DNA of 64,000 nt. Source: Echeneis naucrates. Its lineage: Eukaryota; Chordata; Actinopteri; Carangiformes; Echeneidae. Position numbers and translations under genes: made by a program. Shown in pieces: positions 46,170 to 59,477 of the stretch; positions within the stretch are counted from its first letter, which is position 1, and every line of letters starts with the position of its first letter. Location of the stretch: the NCBI RefSeq assembly GCF_900963305.1, contig NC_042528.1, positions 10,678,043-10,742,042 of the forward strand, in the 5' to 3' direction. The notes beneath the pieces are model-generated. The model did no database searches and was not told where the DNA came from. It saw only the letters and a list, made by a program, of their open reading frames with translations.

Positions 46170-46170
46170 C
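45968..46170. repeat. A-rich and T-rich inverted pair
   Basis: About 80 bp of A-rich sequence (45968-46050) is followed about 60 bp later by a T-rich stretch ending in a run of roughly 29 T (46141-46169). The two could pair into a hairpin in DNA or in the fxr2 transcript. Confidence 0.6.
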
Positions 46171-46777
46171 AAATTCAAGGCACAATGTCTATCAATCTTC
46201 CGATCTATCTGCCTCCGCTCCCAGGTTCAGTGTGCGAACATCTCGTCACATGAGCTATTGGACTGTCTGCCCGTGCTCTGCCTCCTACAGCTTACATCTC
46301 TCTTGTCTGCACTTTAACACTGTTAAGAGACGCGTCTGTTTTGGTTGAGAGAGCAACCTCCAAGTCCAAACCAGTGATAAACAATGAACAAAATTAACAT
46401 AACAAAACAAACAAGACAAATAAAGACAACCGTTTTTCGGAACAAATAAACAAAAAAAAGTCTCGTCCTGTTTCTTGTGTTTCAGTATTTTTAAAAATCA
46501 AGTCATATCCACCAGCTCTTTTTTGGCAAGCTAGTTGTTTTTTTTAAATAAGCACTACGTACTGATAGATAGGATAGCATACACCGTTAACGTGTGTTTT
46601 TAAGTAGATGCGTTTGTCGTTTTTTTGTACTTTTTCACTCTCATAGTATGAATTCAGGTATTTTGTCAGGTACTTTTCACTCATCTGTTTAAGGTTTAAG
46701 TTAATGCAAGCAGGGACAGAGATTGCCATGGAGCCTTGCTCTAGACTTGGGTTCGCCAGGGGCAGGGGTTCGTCTCT

Positions 46778-47234
46778 TTACGACACCCCGTTGACCAGGG
46801 TCAGCGTCTCACTGGCCGAGGTCGTGCCTTTGCTTGGGGAACGCTTTGAGGGTGTTCGCTCATCCTTCTTGGTGCTGGTCCCGTTCTCCTGAAAACAGAA
46901 ACACACACACCAAAAAAAAAAAAAAAAAAACAGTGGTAATGGTGTAATAATCTGATTTGGGACAGTAAAAGTAAGGCTGACATCAAAGCGGGTGTTACTG
47001 ACCTTGGGCTCAGAGCCAGCATGGTTTTCCTTCTGGGGCAGGTTCTGTCTGCTCTGGGATTCAGCACGGGATATGTAATCAGCAACAGTCACTAAAAAAA
47101 AGAATTAAAATCTGTCAGAACAATCTCTGAGGGCTATGTTGTATATACACTGTGCCTTGTACGAATTGTTTACATGGAAATGATCAGAACATCAACTGAT
47201 TCAGAACACACTGACTAATACTAAAAGGGAGAAA

Positions 47235-47265
<31 letters not shown>

Positions 47266-50200
47266 GAAATAAGTATATTGCATTTTCTCACCACTTTCAA
47301 CTGGCTGCCTGTCACGGCTGGCTGAACCTCCCTCTGGGCGGTTGCCACGGTTACGTCGGCGGCGGCTTCGGTTGCGTCGTTGAGGTCGGGCCTCTTCATC
47401 TGAAAGGCAAATGAGAAAATATACAGGTTGCTTTGGCTGATAATTCTACAACCTAGAGTTTATCAAAGAAACTAATTTATATTTTCATAAATCTGTACAC
47501 AACAGAGCAAAGTTCCCACCCAGTCCGTTCTCGCTGGGGCCGGCCTGACTGTCCGACTCTGCAGCAGCATCCATTACACTGGGTTCCTGGTCATTGCGGC
47601 GGCGGCGGGAGCGCCTACGGCGGTCACCTCCCATGCCTTCGCTGATGTCAGTGTCGGCTAGCTCTCCTTCACCCTCCAGGAGGGAGTATGGGTTACTGTC
47701 TGGGTCCCTCAGCACTGCAGATGGCACAAAAAATTAGCAATGTAACTGCATTTCCCTAACCTCCTCTCATTTTTAAACTCCCCCTCTGACTCTCAGGAGT
47801 CACCTGTGAAGCATCATTGCACATGAGGTTCTATTTTTGCCTCTAACATCAGTGAAAGATTATGTAATGAAGAAATCATCTTCTTCAGTGAAGTTAAAGC
47901 TCAACTATAATTACCAGTTTGAAAAATAATAAGAACCCCTGTCAAGGAAAAGGTCAAGATTCAGATCTGAGTATTGGTGAACTTATCTACTTATTTTTAG
48001 AGAATACATTAAATGACATGTGAAAAGGCTGCTTCAACAACTTTAAACCCACACTGTGAATACATGAGATGCAATTACACTGCTGCCATGACCTAGAAAA
48101 GCTCTCAGAACTCACTAAGTCACTAAAATTAGGACACATTTGGCCAGAAATCTATATGGTGTCAGTTTGTAATCTGAATCTGTGGTTTAATTACCTGAGC
48201 TGATGGAGTTGGAAGGCTTGGACCCTGGTCCTCCACGGCCTCGTCCTGAATTGGAGCCTCTGCCCCTGCCACCCCGTCGAGAGCCTCTCTCCTCTCCACC
48301 TATGCCACGGGGCCGCTGCTCTCGATCAATAACATCCTCAGACTCAGAAGCGTTGGAGAGTTCAGAGTTTGTGCCTTCACAAAGCAATTACAGACATACA
48401 CTTTAAATTCAATAATTATCTTTACCTTCTCAATTTCTTTCAAAAATACAAAAATTTGATGATTGAGAAAATCCTTCAGTCTCACCATATCCAGAGTACT
48501 GGCTGTTGGAGGCCCTGCGTCCTCTGCCGCGGCCTCCATAGGTGCGAGATGTGTGGAGTGAGTTGCTGCTCTCATCTGTCAAGTACCCTTTCTCCCGGTC
48601 AGCACCTGGGCCCCCGGTACGGCTGGGAGGTGCACGGTACCCCACCCCAATCTGACGGAGCTGTTCATCAATTTGGAGACGCTCCAGGCGCAGCTGCTCC
48701 ACCTCCTACAAGGGACAGGGAAATAATTCAGACAGAGGGCACTTGAGAGGCTGCTATTCTGCACATAGTTTATTGAAAGGTCTGAAATAAAAACCTTGAC
48801 TTCCCTGTACCTTCTCCTCTACCTTCATGTCCACCTGCTGTTCAATACAAATGGCTTACAAACACTAGCGGAGGTGAACAATTCTACTAAACTAAAATGC
48901 ATGGTGTTAAAAAGCATAACAACATAACCAGCCATCAAAGTGAGTCATGAATGCCCCACACACCCTTGCTGCTGTGTCAAATGTATTTAGTCTTCTCCAG
49001 CTTTTGCTAAAAACACAAGATCCCTGAGCAACCAGGCCCTTTCCCAGCCATACAAAATAATGCTATGTGCCAAATTTGTCGAGTTTTAATGAGTAAAAAC
49101 ATATTTAAAGTCATTCTGACAGCGCTCAGCTGCAGAATGACTCTGATCATTATTTCTCATTGAAATGTTTGTTTGCTCTATTCAATAGCACGTACACATT
49201 CTTTTATGTTGCCTCAAACTGGGACTGAGTCGTGGTCTCGCTCGCATCTGCGCTGAACCTAGGCTTGTTTTAAGTTCTTTCCCTTAGCACTGAGCGGCTG
49301 TAATATGTAAAGTGCAGTCTTTCAACACAACCACTACTCCACTGCCACGCCTTTGATTGCCACTTCTTCCAAAGTCTAAAAGGAGAAGAAGTAGGATTGT
49401 GCCTTGAGGCAAGACCTGAATGTCTCTTTACTTTAATAATTTGGGGCAAAAATTAATACTAGACTGGGTTCCGTAGTTAAGCTTTTGTTTTGCCCATTTG
49501 TTTTAGTCTCAAGGTTTACAAATAGAAAAATCCTAACCCTCGTTGACAAGGGAAAATAACAAGCATGGGGTAACATGTTGCTGGGAATCCCCTGCACCTC
49601 ACCACTATGACGACAACAATGCCCTTGTCCACGACCCTCAAAAACAAGCTACGTCTGAGCCACAACAGTCTCTTCTATGACATTTAAAATATATATTTTT
49701 CAAAAGGTACTATAATTTTTAGGTGAGCCCCAATGTCAAAATTTTCTGTTGAGACACATGAGCCATCTTTAAAGAGGAGGAAGGGGGTAAGGGCTTCAAA
49801 GGGGCAGCATCTAATGGCAGCAGTGCACTGACAGCAGTTTTTAATGGAGTTTCAGTGGTGGGTAATTCAGAGAAGGAGAGGTGGCGAGGGGGCAACACTT
49901 CAGTGGGACAGCTGCCTTGATCAACAACAGCTGAACTTTAAGGGAGGTGTGAAGGAAGTTAGGTGGGGTTGGGGGGTCCTGATGTTATTTTTGGAAGCTT
50001 GGGGTCCAGATAGCTGGTAATCTAAACTCCAGTGTATCCTTCATCCCCCATCCCAAAGAGAGGGGCTATTAATAAAAGTGCATGAGGTAAGGGCAAAATG
50101 AGGTGCTCTCAGCAGCTTTGTGGTGTGGTGGTGGGGAAGGAAGCAGGCAGGTGACCAATGTGAAGCGACCCTGCACATACGCCCATACGTCCCACTGGCC

Positions 50201-53200
50201 TTGGTCCCTTCCCCAAATGTCACTGAGAAACTGTGCTTCTAAGAAACATATTTCAACTACCACATGTCCACAGGATAAGATATATACGGGCTTAAATTAA
50301 AACTCAGAAATGGCTGCCACATCAATACGTTGAACACTCAGCTCTTATGTTATACTTAGTTCTGAGACAGCAATGAAGAAAAGGCAAATGCTGCCATCTA
50401 CTGGTGAACATGAAGAACTGGCTTACCTGGAGGTAGGACACATGGTATTCCAACAAGGCCTGCGCGTTGCTGATGTTCTCTTTAGTTCCCACAAACACAA
50501 AGGGAACCATGCCCTGATAAAAACACAAATATGGGGAGATCAAGAGTTGAGGGTTGGGGTTGTTTTTGGAAGGGAAACATAATCATAACAAGCTGAGCCC
50601 ATTTCCTGAACACTACAACTGATAGCTCAGACTTTACTCATGAAGAATATAATTAGTAGTAAATTTCTGAGTAGAGTATTTCTGGATTGATTCTTTAACA
50701 AAAAATATACATAATAATGATAAATAAACAAAACAAACTGAAGAAATAAATCACATCAGGAACACTCAAAAGAAACACACTGTATCAGCCCATTAGAGAC
50801 AGCGCACATCGAAGTTCCCAAACACACGCAACATAACTGACACATGTTGTGTTGGGGCTATCTGCTGTACTGAAAGCAAGTGACAAAACAGGAGAGACAG
50901 GAGAGACAAAGCAGCAGAACGGAACAGTGTTGAAGCAAACAGCACACAGGACGTGTACATCCTGCCACAGTTTACGGAGCTTTGCTTTGTTTTGGTGAGC
51001 AAAGGGAGTGTAGGGATGGGGGATATGGGGTGTGGGCGATTGTCGGTAACTGGGAGACCAGCCGAACGGTCCATTCACCTCTTTGCTGCTGGCAGTGTCG
51101 TCCCTGCCAGCCCCCTGCCTGCCTACCTCCTCCCGGGGAAGCTTTTTGTCGTTGTCCCCCTCAATCCTGACTCGGACCACGCCTGACTTGTCCACAATCT
51201 CCTGGATGACTTTGCCGTTCTTTCCAATGACTTTGCCTGTGGGAAGAAGAAAAAGAAGGCCTTTGAAGTAAACATGTGTGCGGTCATAAGAAAAACTGTA
51301 CAATGATAAAGTGGGATGTTGCCAACAATATGCACTGCAGAGACGTTATGTTGCACACTCACCTACAAGATTCCTGGGTACCTGAAAGTAGTCTTCTTTG
51401 AATTCAAGATACTCTCTAGCCTGCTTTACTGCCTCTGGGGTCTGTAACATGGCATATATTTAACATATTACACCACAGTACAGTAGACACGCCCAAAACA
51501 TAAAGATATACAGAACCTCAGTAAATATGATACCTCTCCGTAGATCCTGAATGTGCAGCTTTCCTCCTCTAGCTCAATGGCTGTGACGCCTGGTACCTTC
51601 CTCGCCTGCTGGATATTGGCACCGTGGGAGCCAATGGCAAGGCCCATCAGATCCTCTCTGACTCTCACCTCCTCTTGGTAGGCTGAAGCTAATTGTTTAC
51701 TTGTCTGGGACAGGGGAGGGAACAGAAACTCAGATTGAGTTCAAATGTGTCAAGTAAGCCAAGAAGGATGGATAGGATCTAAACGATTACTGGCATGTAT
51801 GCTTATATTTGACAGGGTACGTGTAAGAGTATGTTTACCTCCAAATGTTTGGTGGCTTCTTCGTTGCGGGACATTAGCATAAGTTTGGTTCTGATGCTGC
51901 GAAAGTGCATGTCACTCAGAAGAGTTGCACGCTTTACTGTGGTTTCATTTGTAGACTGTGAAGATTTAAAAACATTGGATTAAGTTGAAAGTTCAGTTAC
52001 TTCAAAACAGAATTTCAAAATCCATATTGTTTGTGAATATGAACAATTATCAGTCTTATGAGCAGATAAACTTTGATCATGAATTTTGTCATGAGAGACA
52101 GGAAGGATACACACACCAAGCACCTTTTAGAAACATCTGTACACCTTGAGCTTCAGGTGTTATGATCATTAAACATGACAATGGTGGTTGGGAGGGGTGC
52201 GATTGGTGACTTGTTGGTGCTAAACTGCTGATCTTTTTAGGATTTTCAAGCACATTGGTCTGTGAGGAAAGAGATAACCTAGCAGCAGCTTTCTGGACGC
52301 AAAGGCCTTCTTGGTGGAGGACACAGATGGGCTACTTGTCACTCAAAAACCACTCATTACAACTGTGGTGACCAGAAAGGTTCCTCAGAATGGACATGTC
52401 TAATGTTGAGGAGGGTGAGCTCCAACAGCTATGTTGGGTTTCAGTTTTCAGTCCTGTCAGCCAAGACAAGAAATGTGAAGCTGCAATGGACATACACTGA
52501 CCAAAACCAGACAGCTGAAGAATGGAAAAGCCTGGATTTCTGCTGAAGCAGCAGACGATAGGGTCAGAATTTGGCCTTAACAGCATCAATTCACCGACCT
52601 AATTTGCCCTGTGTCAAAAGTACAGGGACAGGAGTTGTAACAACGTAGGGAATATTTTCTTGGCACCACTCTCTTCCTCCAGTGTGAATTAATCGTAATT
52701 TTGATGCCACAGGCTGCCTACATATTGTGACTGGCCATCTGCATGCGTCCCTTTACAGCCATAGTTTGTCATCTTCTAGCGGCTACCTCGCATCTCAATT
52801 CAGCAGCAGACTTCTGGTATGTGGACAAACTTGAGATGGGGGAACACAAATGTGCATCTGATAAATCTGGATAAATGATAGGATGCAATAAGCACTATCT
52901 TTTAGAATCTGTGCTATGAAGAATTGAGTTTTGAGAGCAAGGGGAGGCCATCCCCAGTACTATTATGGTGTTCCTATTAAAGAGTCCGGGGAATTTTTTT
53001 GGAACAAACTAGATTAAAGTTTTACAGACATTTTAGGACTAACTGACATGTGGCTCATTTTAACCTTGAAATTAATATTTCCTCATCTGTCCGAATAATG
53101 AGGTTGTTAATAACATGTTCACAGAGTCAGTCCCAGAACAAGTGTGAATTTAAAGTACTAACCAGCACAATGAGTTCGTGTGTTTGGGCACTGTAGAAGA

Positions 53201-56200
53201 TGCAGTTGGCTCCGATTGCTTTCCTGAAGTCTTTGTGAATGTTGTCATTTGCACAGCTGTCAATAAGAAAATAATCCACTGGTGAGTTAGCCCTGTTATT
53301 CCTTTATGAGCTGTGAATCATTGTAACAACACTGCTCATTTCTGGAGTGAGAATTCAGCATTTGAAGAAATGTGCTTTGACATATAAAGAAAATATATCC
53401 AAAAAACAGAATTAAATTTTCTCTGCCAGTATTAATGTATAACAAAGATACTCACATGTCTCTCAGGTCTTCTGGAACAGGGATGGGAACTTTATGGAAG
53501 GAGTTACGAGAGGAAGGGCTGTTGGGGTTGAGAGGCCTAATGCGCTCTGCTGTGACAATCTCATTGTATGTGGCGTCGCATGCCGCGTATTCAATCACAT
53601 AGAACTGAAAACAACACAAGAGATTTTAATATATACAGAAATATGGGACACACGCAGTCTGGAGGCACAGATATGTGTTGAAATAAACATCATTATGCTA
53701 GGATGTACACAATGACAAGCTAGTGTATTTAATCTACATACAAATTTAGAATCAGCTGTGAAGTTCAAAATAAATTGATGTCATCTCTCAGTTTGGATGA
53801 AATGTATACTTCACACCAGAAATGAATTTAATGTACGGTTTTATTCAATCGCTAACAGCTAGGCATTGTTCCAAGTTTCTTGTTTGGAGAAAATATAAAA
53901 TGAAGAAAAGATGAGAAAGATGACAAAATGTAGACAAAGAAAAAGGGGAGCCATGAACGAGTGAGGCAGTGAGATGAACACTGCACACTCCATGCTCAAA
54001 GGACAGTATTAAAGCCATCAGTCAATGCTAGACATTCCTGCAGGCTCTTATCAGACTGCTCCAAATAACAGCACTACACCAGCAGCGGCTCCCTTGGCAC
54101 AGTAGCACTGCAAAGCTGTCCTTTCCATATCCCACTGACCCACTGTTCAACCTCTCGTGCTGGCAACTAAGAGTCGGCAGTGGTTCAAACTATCTGAAAA
54201 TCTGAGTAACAACTCAAAATTGTGCCTGTTGCACACAGTCAGCTGCAAATCCATTTTGACAAGTCTGTGTGAAGAAGTACAGGAAGTAATTTGAAAACAC
54301 AAAGTCAGCACATCAAGACATACTGACTCTTTCAGCTCATTACACAGCAGTACCCATCTTATGGCAGACCGGTACTCCCACTATTTTCTTGATACTACAG
54401 TACTCAGAGCTCAATAAACGGTTACTGGCAATACAAGAGAATGCTGAAGCAAAGTGGAAGATAATTGCTTTGCCTCTGTTACTGATTATTAAATACTGAG
54501 ACGGAGAAAGTTAGTCTGGCTGGATTTTAATAACATACATGAAGCATCATCTTCTGCAACAATATTAATCCTTTGCAGTGAGATGGCAACAGGAAATGTG
54601 AGCCTCGTACACAAAAATTCTGGAACTAAAAATTCCATCATTCAAGGGACTGGTTAAAATAAAAGAGATTTTAAAAATGCATTTTTTCAATTGACATGAC
54701 AAAACAAAAGCATCATGTTGAAAACAACATGGAGGTAAAACATACTTCCAAGCGGGGAGGAAATACTCTGTTGCTTTATGACATATGAGCAATGAAATTA
54801 TCTGTAAATTGTCAGATCTTTTTTTAAAGAAGCCCTTTAAAGAAAAATTTCCTCAGTTTCAAGCAACCTACCTCTCCCTTCATCATCCTGACCCGTGCCA
54901 GCCACCAGCCACATGGCTCCTGTTCGTTTGCCCTAGAGTAAACCTGTAAGGAGTGATTCAGTGAAAGACAGCCAGTCAGAGACAAAAAACTACAGCTATC
55001 ACTCATAATTACTTCAAACTGTTTGTAGTGGAAAGCCAGGTGGAATAGCAGTGAAAATGGCCTGAGCTGCATATTCAGCAGGCAAATGGCAGAGTGACCA
55101 GTCAACTGTCAAGGAGCTTAGTCAAGAATAGAGGGTCAAATGAGTGCAACTATTCAGTGTTATGGTCAAAATGTGCAATATGTGGGGTAAACCTGTTGAA
55201 TACCAAGTGTGCAATCTCTATAAATGCAATTGCCATCTGAACGTACATCATGCAGGCAATACAATTCAACCATTTAATTAGATGATATTTTAGTAAAGTT
55301 AATGTGATTATAGTAATATCCCATTCTAATAAGCTGCACAAAATCTCCAGGAAATATAGATAAAAAGATTTTAAACCAGCATTTGCCACGCAGTTTGGGC
55401 TATTATACAGTTAGACATTTAAAGTCATTTTATAGGGGTAAACATAGACAAATAGTTTAGAGGGCACTTGAATGTCCTGGAAATGACAGTCTAAAGTCAG
55501 TGCTAGCCAATACTGATCTGTCTGATAAGGACCAAAGACACCAAGGCATTGAGACATGAGGTTAATGGAAACTCAGATGTATGGGCTTAGTCAGACAGAC
55601 ACAAAACAGCATCTCACCTCCACCTCCTCTCCTTCACCAATTTCCTTGTGGTAGTCGGCTGGAGGGGGCAACCGTACGTCACTGAATGGCAACTGTCTCT
55701 CTGGCTGCCAGCTGTGACAACATGACAAATAAAAATACAAACTTTTATGAGCTTATCAACAATCACTCAAATCGACTTTGAATTCACTGCTATACAGCAC
55801 ATTAGTAGACATAATGAAAAATAAATTATAATGGCTCATTGAGTTTAATGAGGAAGCTTGACAAACTGTGTCCGGCTATGTTCACTGTTTGATTATTTTA
55901 AACTAAGCTCAGATTCAAAAACCATTTTCATTTAGTAGACCGAAAAAAAAAAAAAAAAAAAGGTTCATTCATTCACAGTCTTATAAGACCAGCTACTCCA
56001 ACATTGCCATGTGCTTAGAGAAAGTAAATGGAGAAGGAGGGGGAGGAAACCATCCCAAAAATTACACAGGCCACCGTGCTGCCACTCCTCCCACCCTGCA
56101 TACCTCGTCACACTATTTTTAGGGGCACCCTAATCTACACTCTTAGCCAAGTAGATAAAGAGGGACCAAGGGGACAGGGGTAAAGGAACGCATGGCAGGG

Positions 56201-59200
56201 GCAGGAGGGTCAGAGCAGGAGGTAAAAAAACGTTGAAGACGTGTATGGACAGCTGCATGCCAAGCACAGGTGCTGAGGAGGACAAATTTGAAGGCTTATG
56301 TGAAGCACCAGTCTGAGGTGCTGTAACTCTCAATTAAAACACTTCATGCCTCATTGGTCCATATAAGGTCTATTAACATGAAGCAGACATACAGGAACTG
56401 TTAAAAGAAACAAAACTTACTTATTTTCAAATACAATTGTGAGTGAGTCTTCGTGGACATCTTTGATGTAACCCTAAAAGAAAAGCAAAGAGAAATTATT
56501 TTATTCCCGTGGATGCACAAGATTGAGAGACAGTGGTGAGGGGTGGTAATGTGAGCATTTGATTTCACCTGTAAACAGCATTCACCGTTGATTTGTAAAC
56601 CATGTTAGACCAATGATGTGACTGAAAAGAGCATCTAAGGCTTTTTCGAAGCCAAGACATTGCATCACTGACACAGTTCTCTGGCTGTGAATTTTGTGCT
56701 AGATACAGTAATGAGGAACACTGACTCCTCGTGACAGCATAGACAGTCTGGAAATCTCTCTCACTTTTACATTAATTCATAAACAAACTGAGTTAAAAAG
56801 CAAGCACTTTCTCTTATTGTGTAAGTTGGAAGGTAATAGTCCTAGACAAGGAGTATTCGTGAGTGCACATGTATGGGGCAGGCGACCAATCAGTGAGTCT
56901 GTCTTACATTTAAACATTATGTGACAGCCAAGAGACAAATCTTACTAGAGAGATCACTTAAACATGTTACTTGTCCGTCATGGCCATCCACAAATCTGTC
57001 ACAGCATCCCATAAACTTTGACCAGCAGCCCCAGCTCTAAGCAGCAACAACATGGGAGGAAAGTGGTGGGTGTGGCACGTCTCACAGTGTGACACTACCA
57101 TACATGGGACACAGAGAGATTAGGCAGTGCCATCAATTGTAATCGTGCCTGGGGGTCAGGAGTTAGTGTGTGGATTCACTGTCTGCAATGGTTCTGTCTG
57201 CACTAGAAAAGCTGGCAAAGACTTCAGCCTGGATCAGGGGCAATGTGTGTACAGACACGCTGAGATTTTCACACCTTTTCAGCAACCCACACTCATTACG
57301 ACTCTGATGATCAATCCCCACTGCCTGCTGTTCTTACATGGTCCTTGTGAATATCACCTACACAAGCAGTGAAAGACTGCGGATCAAAGCTCGTGTCCCT
57401 GCAGCCGTAGGGCTGAAAACTTATAGAAAAAAGCCAACAGCAAAGGCAACAGGTCAGAATGTAAAAAGTGTATCCTCAATTTTCACTTTAAGAGATGACT
57501 GCATGCACTTGTTATGACAGGTTAAGTGCTACCTCCACCAAGTGCTACCAGGTCAAAGGGCAGGAAAGCCCCCTTTCTAACATGACTTGGTGTAAGGGAG
57601 GGTAGGTTACAGGCAGATTCATGACATCACTTGATCGTCAGGCCACCAAGCATATGCCATGTGGGTAACTATGGTCTTTCTAGTTTGCACCCTTGGTTTT
57701 TTGTTAAAATTGATTAAATTAGACCTTTGACAATGTAAGATGCCCCAAGAGACCTCATTTAGTTTATTTGTTTTCCTGGTGTATACAGACCTTTGACTGG
57801 ACCAAGTGCTACTTTCCAGACAGGTCCTCTATTACCTTGACAGGTTCATAAATACAATCCAAATTCAGTTAAAAAGAAAAAAAAACAAAACAACAACAAC
57901 AACAAAAAAAAAAAAAACACTCCTGCTGTAACATGAAATGAAGGTGAATTAAGTGCATTTAAATAGGCATGAACCTTTTGCTATGTGTGTCAATCACAGC
58001 AGGTAAAGCACTAAAGTTATTTCTCCAATTACTTCCATCAAGGACAACATAGCTGCTGGAATATGACATTTAAAATGTCACAAACACAGTTAAGTGTCCA
58101 TTTCATCCACAAAATGAGGGCTGGAGAGATAATGGACGTAATGGAGTTGAGTGGAAAGTGTTCATTCATGCCAGAACTTAACTGTCACCCTGTAAAACAG
58201 AACGACAGGTGAAGCAGCACGAGGAGAGTAAATATAGGATCATGCCTAAACCACCATGTGGTCGACTGACCAGCTGAAGCCTCAAGGCAGAATCAAGGAG
58301 AGGAGCACATGGGGAAAAGCAATGTAGTTAAACCAAGGGAAATGAAAATAAGAGATGGCACAAGGACTTAAGCTTACAGCTCAGAGGGAGGATGTTCAGG
58401 GTCATTTGCCAATCCCTGCGATCCTGGTGTCACCTCAGGCTGGGAATACCTCGATCAGGACTTAAAATTCCAAATTAGGCCAGACTCTACAAACACTTCT
58501 GGTTGACTAAGTGAAGGAAAACAATTATATTTAACTCAGGTTTTGAAAAATCTATGCACGGAACTCAATCTGAAGGCACCAAGTCTCCATCTTAATGTGA
58601 TGTTTGAAAGGAAGCAAACAAGCTGTGACACAGCAGCAACAAAGATTTCAAGTCATCTGTGTGGATGTGGGAGTGCACTTTCTACTGAAAATAAGACCGA
58701 AATGAAACAGAAACCTAATTCTTCCTAATCAGAGCAGTAGACAAGTGTAGTGCAGCTAGGACGTAGGGTTGGGCTACAAAACAAACAAAGTAGGTGAGGT
58801 TTGATGTAGCATCTCATCATACTTGTGCGTAGGAACTGCACAACAGCTGCCTGATTAGCTGCTCGCTGCTGTTTTAAATAAGTGCATCTCACATTTCAAG
58901 GCAGACACATCTTATGAGTACTAATGTGTGCCCGGCATCTGTTTCTAACAGTACAACCTCCGATCACACTAACATAAACTAAAAAAACGACCAAATATAG
59001 GCCATACTATATGATGACAAGTGTACTTAGCTCAACTGCTAAATGCAGCTAGCTACCCAGCCCACAATGGCCAACACTAAAGGAACGCAGAACCATCCCG
59101 TGTCAGAATTGGACCTGAGCTAACATTAGCCAAGTGATGGTTAGCACGGGCTGCGCTCGGGAGAACGAAGCTTCGCTGTTCTTTTCCCAAAACAAACTTT

Positions 59201-59291
59201 TAACTGCGTCAACTAAAAACTGCGACTGTGACCAGGTTACCTTGTAGAAGGCCCCGTTCGAGCCGCGAACTTCCACGGCCAGTCCGTCCAT
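46778..59291 (-). CDS. fxr2: FXR2, fragile X-related RNA-binding protein 2
   Basis: Polysome-associated RNA-binding protein of the FMRP family. Seventeen coding exons: 59291-59241, 56473-56421, 55711-55618, 54943-54872, 53604-53456, 53256-53163, 51955-51839, 51704-51534, 51441-51363, 51236-51127, 50513-50427, 48705-48486, 48374-48195, 47714-47520, 47399-47292, 47091-47003, 46888-46778. All phases join; 659 residues (human FXR2 673). Two Tudor domains (about 4-50 and 62-115; [31 protein letters not shown]), KH1 with GSHG at 235-238 (mammals GTHG), KH2 with GKNG at 298-301, then arginine-glycine repeats. FXR2 rather than FXR1 or FMR1 is shown by [32 protein letters not shown] and the clusters RRRRSRRRR and [15 protein letters not shown], which match FXR2 nucleolar signals. 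Ends VNGVS as in mammals. The start shown is the first AUG; an upstream GUG may be used instead. Confidence 0.95.
50391..50404 (-). promoter_or_regulatory. CTCF-type motif in fxr2 intron
   Basis: Minus strand reads CCAGTAGATGGCAG, matching CCASYAGRKGGCRS at all 14 positions, just downstream (in transcript order) of the exon ending at 50427. Confidence 0.4.
52130..52875 (+). mobile_element. Decayed Tc1/mariner-family DNA transposon in fxr2 intron
   Basis: Lies in the fxr2 intron between the exons at 53163 and 51955, on the strand opposite to the gene. Translated pieces match, in order, a Tc1/mariner transposase family common in fish: GMVVG-like, [14 protein letters not shown]-like, [29 protein letters not shown], and further ADH/HP...T...SSSGY-like segments from HPFTA to the C-terminal side. 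The frame is broken in many places and no clear terminal inverted repeats are left, so it is an old, inactive copy. Identification rests on order and similarity of short segments. Confidence 0.6.
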
Positions 59292-59477
59292 ACTTGTCGG
59301 TAGATCCCCACGGCTGTGCTTGTCTGTAACCGTTACGACTCCCTGCGAGTCCGGTAACGTTACCACCCCCAGCTTCGCCGGCCCTTCGCCGCTATCCGGC
59401 CGCTTGTGGATTTCCAGTGTTTCGGGTGGAGGGAGAGGGGCAGAGGTGACGGGGTTGGGGAGATGGGTGTGATGGTG
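59292..59477 (-). other. In-frame open 5' leader of fxr2 with a GUG candidate start
   Basis: Sixty-two codons directly upstream of the fxr2 AUG are open in the same frame, back to a TGA at 59480-59478. They contain no AUG. A GTG at 59366-59364 has G at -3 and G at +4 and would add 25 residues (VVTLPDSQGVV at its start). In-frame CTG codons lie at 59372-59370 and 59417-59415. I recall that mammalian FXR2 has been reported to start at a non-AUG (GUG) codon. The AUG itself also has a good context, so both may be used. Confidence 0.5.

Larger units (their letters stand above)
44033..46777 (-). other. Probable fxr2 3' UTR region
   Basis: Region after the fxr2 stop. Candidate minus-strand AATAAA signals are at 44941-44936 and 44038-44033; which is used cannot be told. 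The interval holds CA-rich stretches near 44.17-44.22 kb, G-rich blocks on the mRNA strand and an A-rich/T-rich inverted pair, listed separately. Open frames here follow simple sequence and are not genes. Confidence 0.45.

Noticed and set aside
45536-46348. Several overlapping frames on both strands between 45.5 and 46.3 kb
   Set aside because: They follow C-rich, A-rich and T-rich simple sequence; peptides are low-complexity runs.
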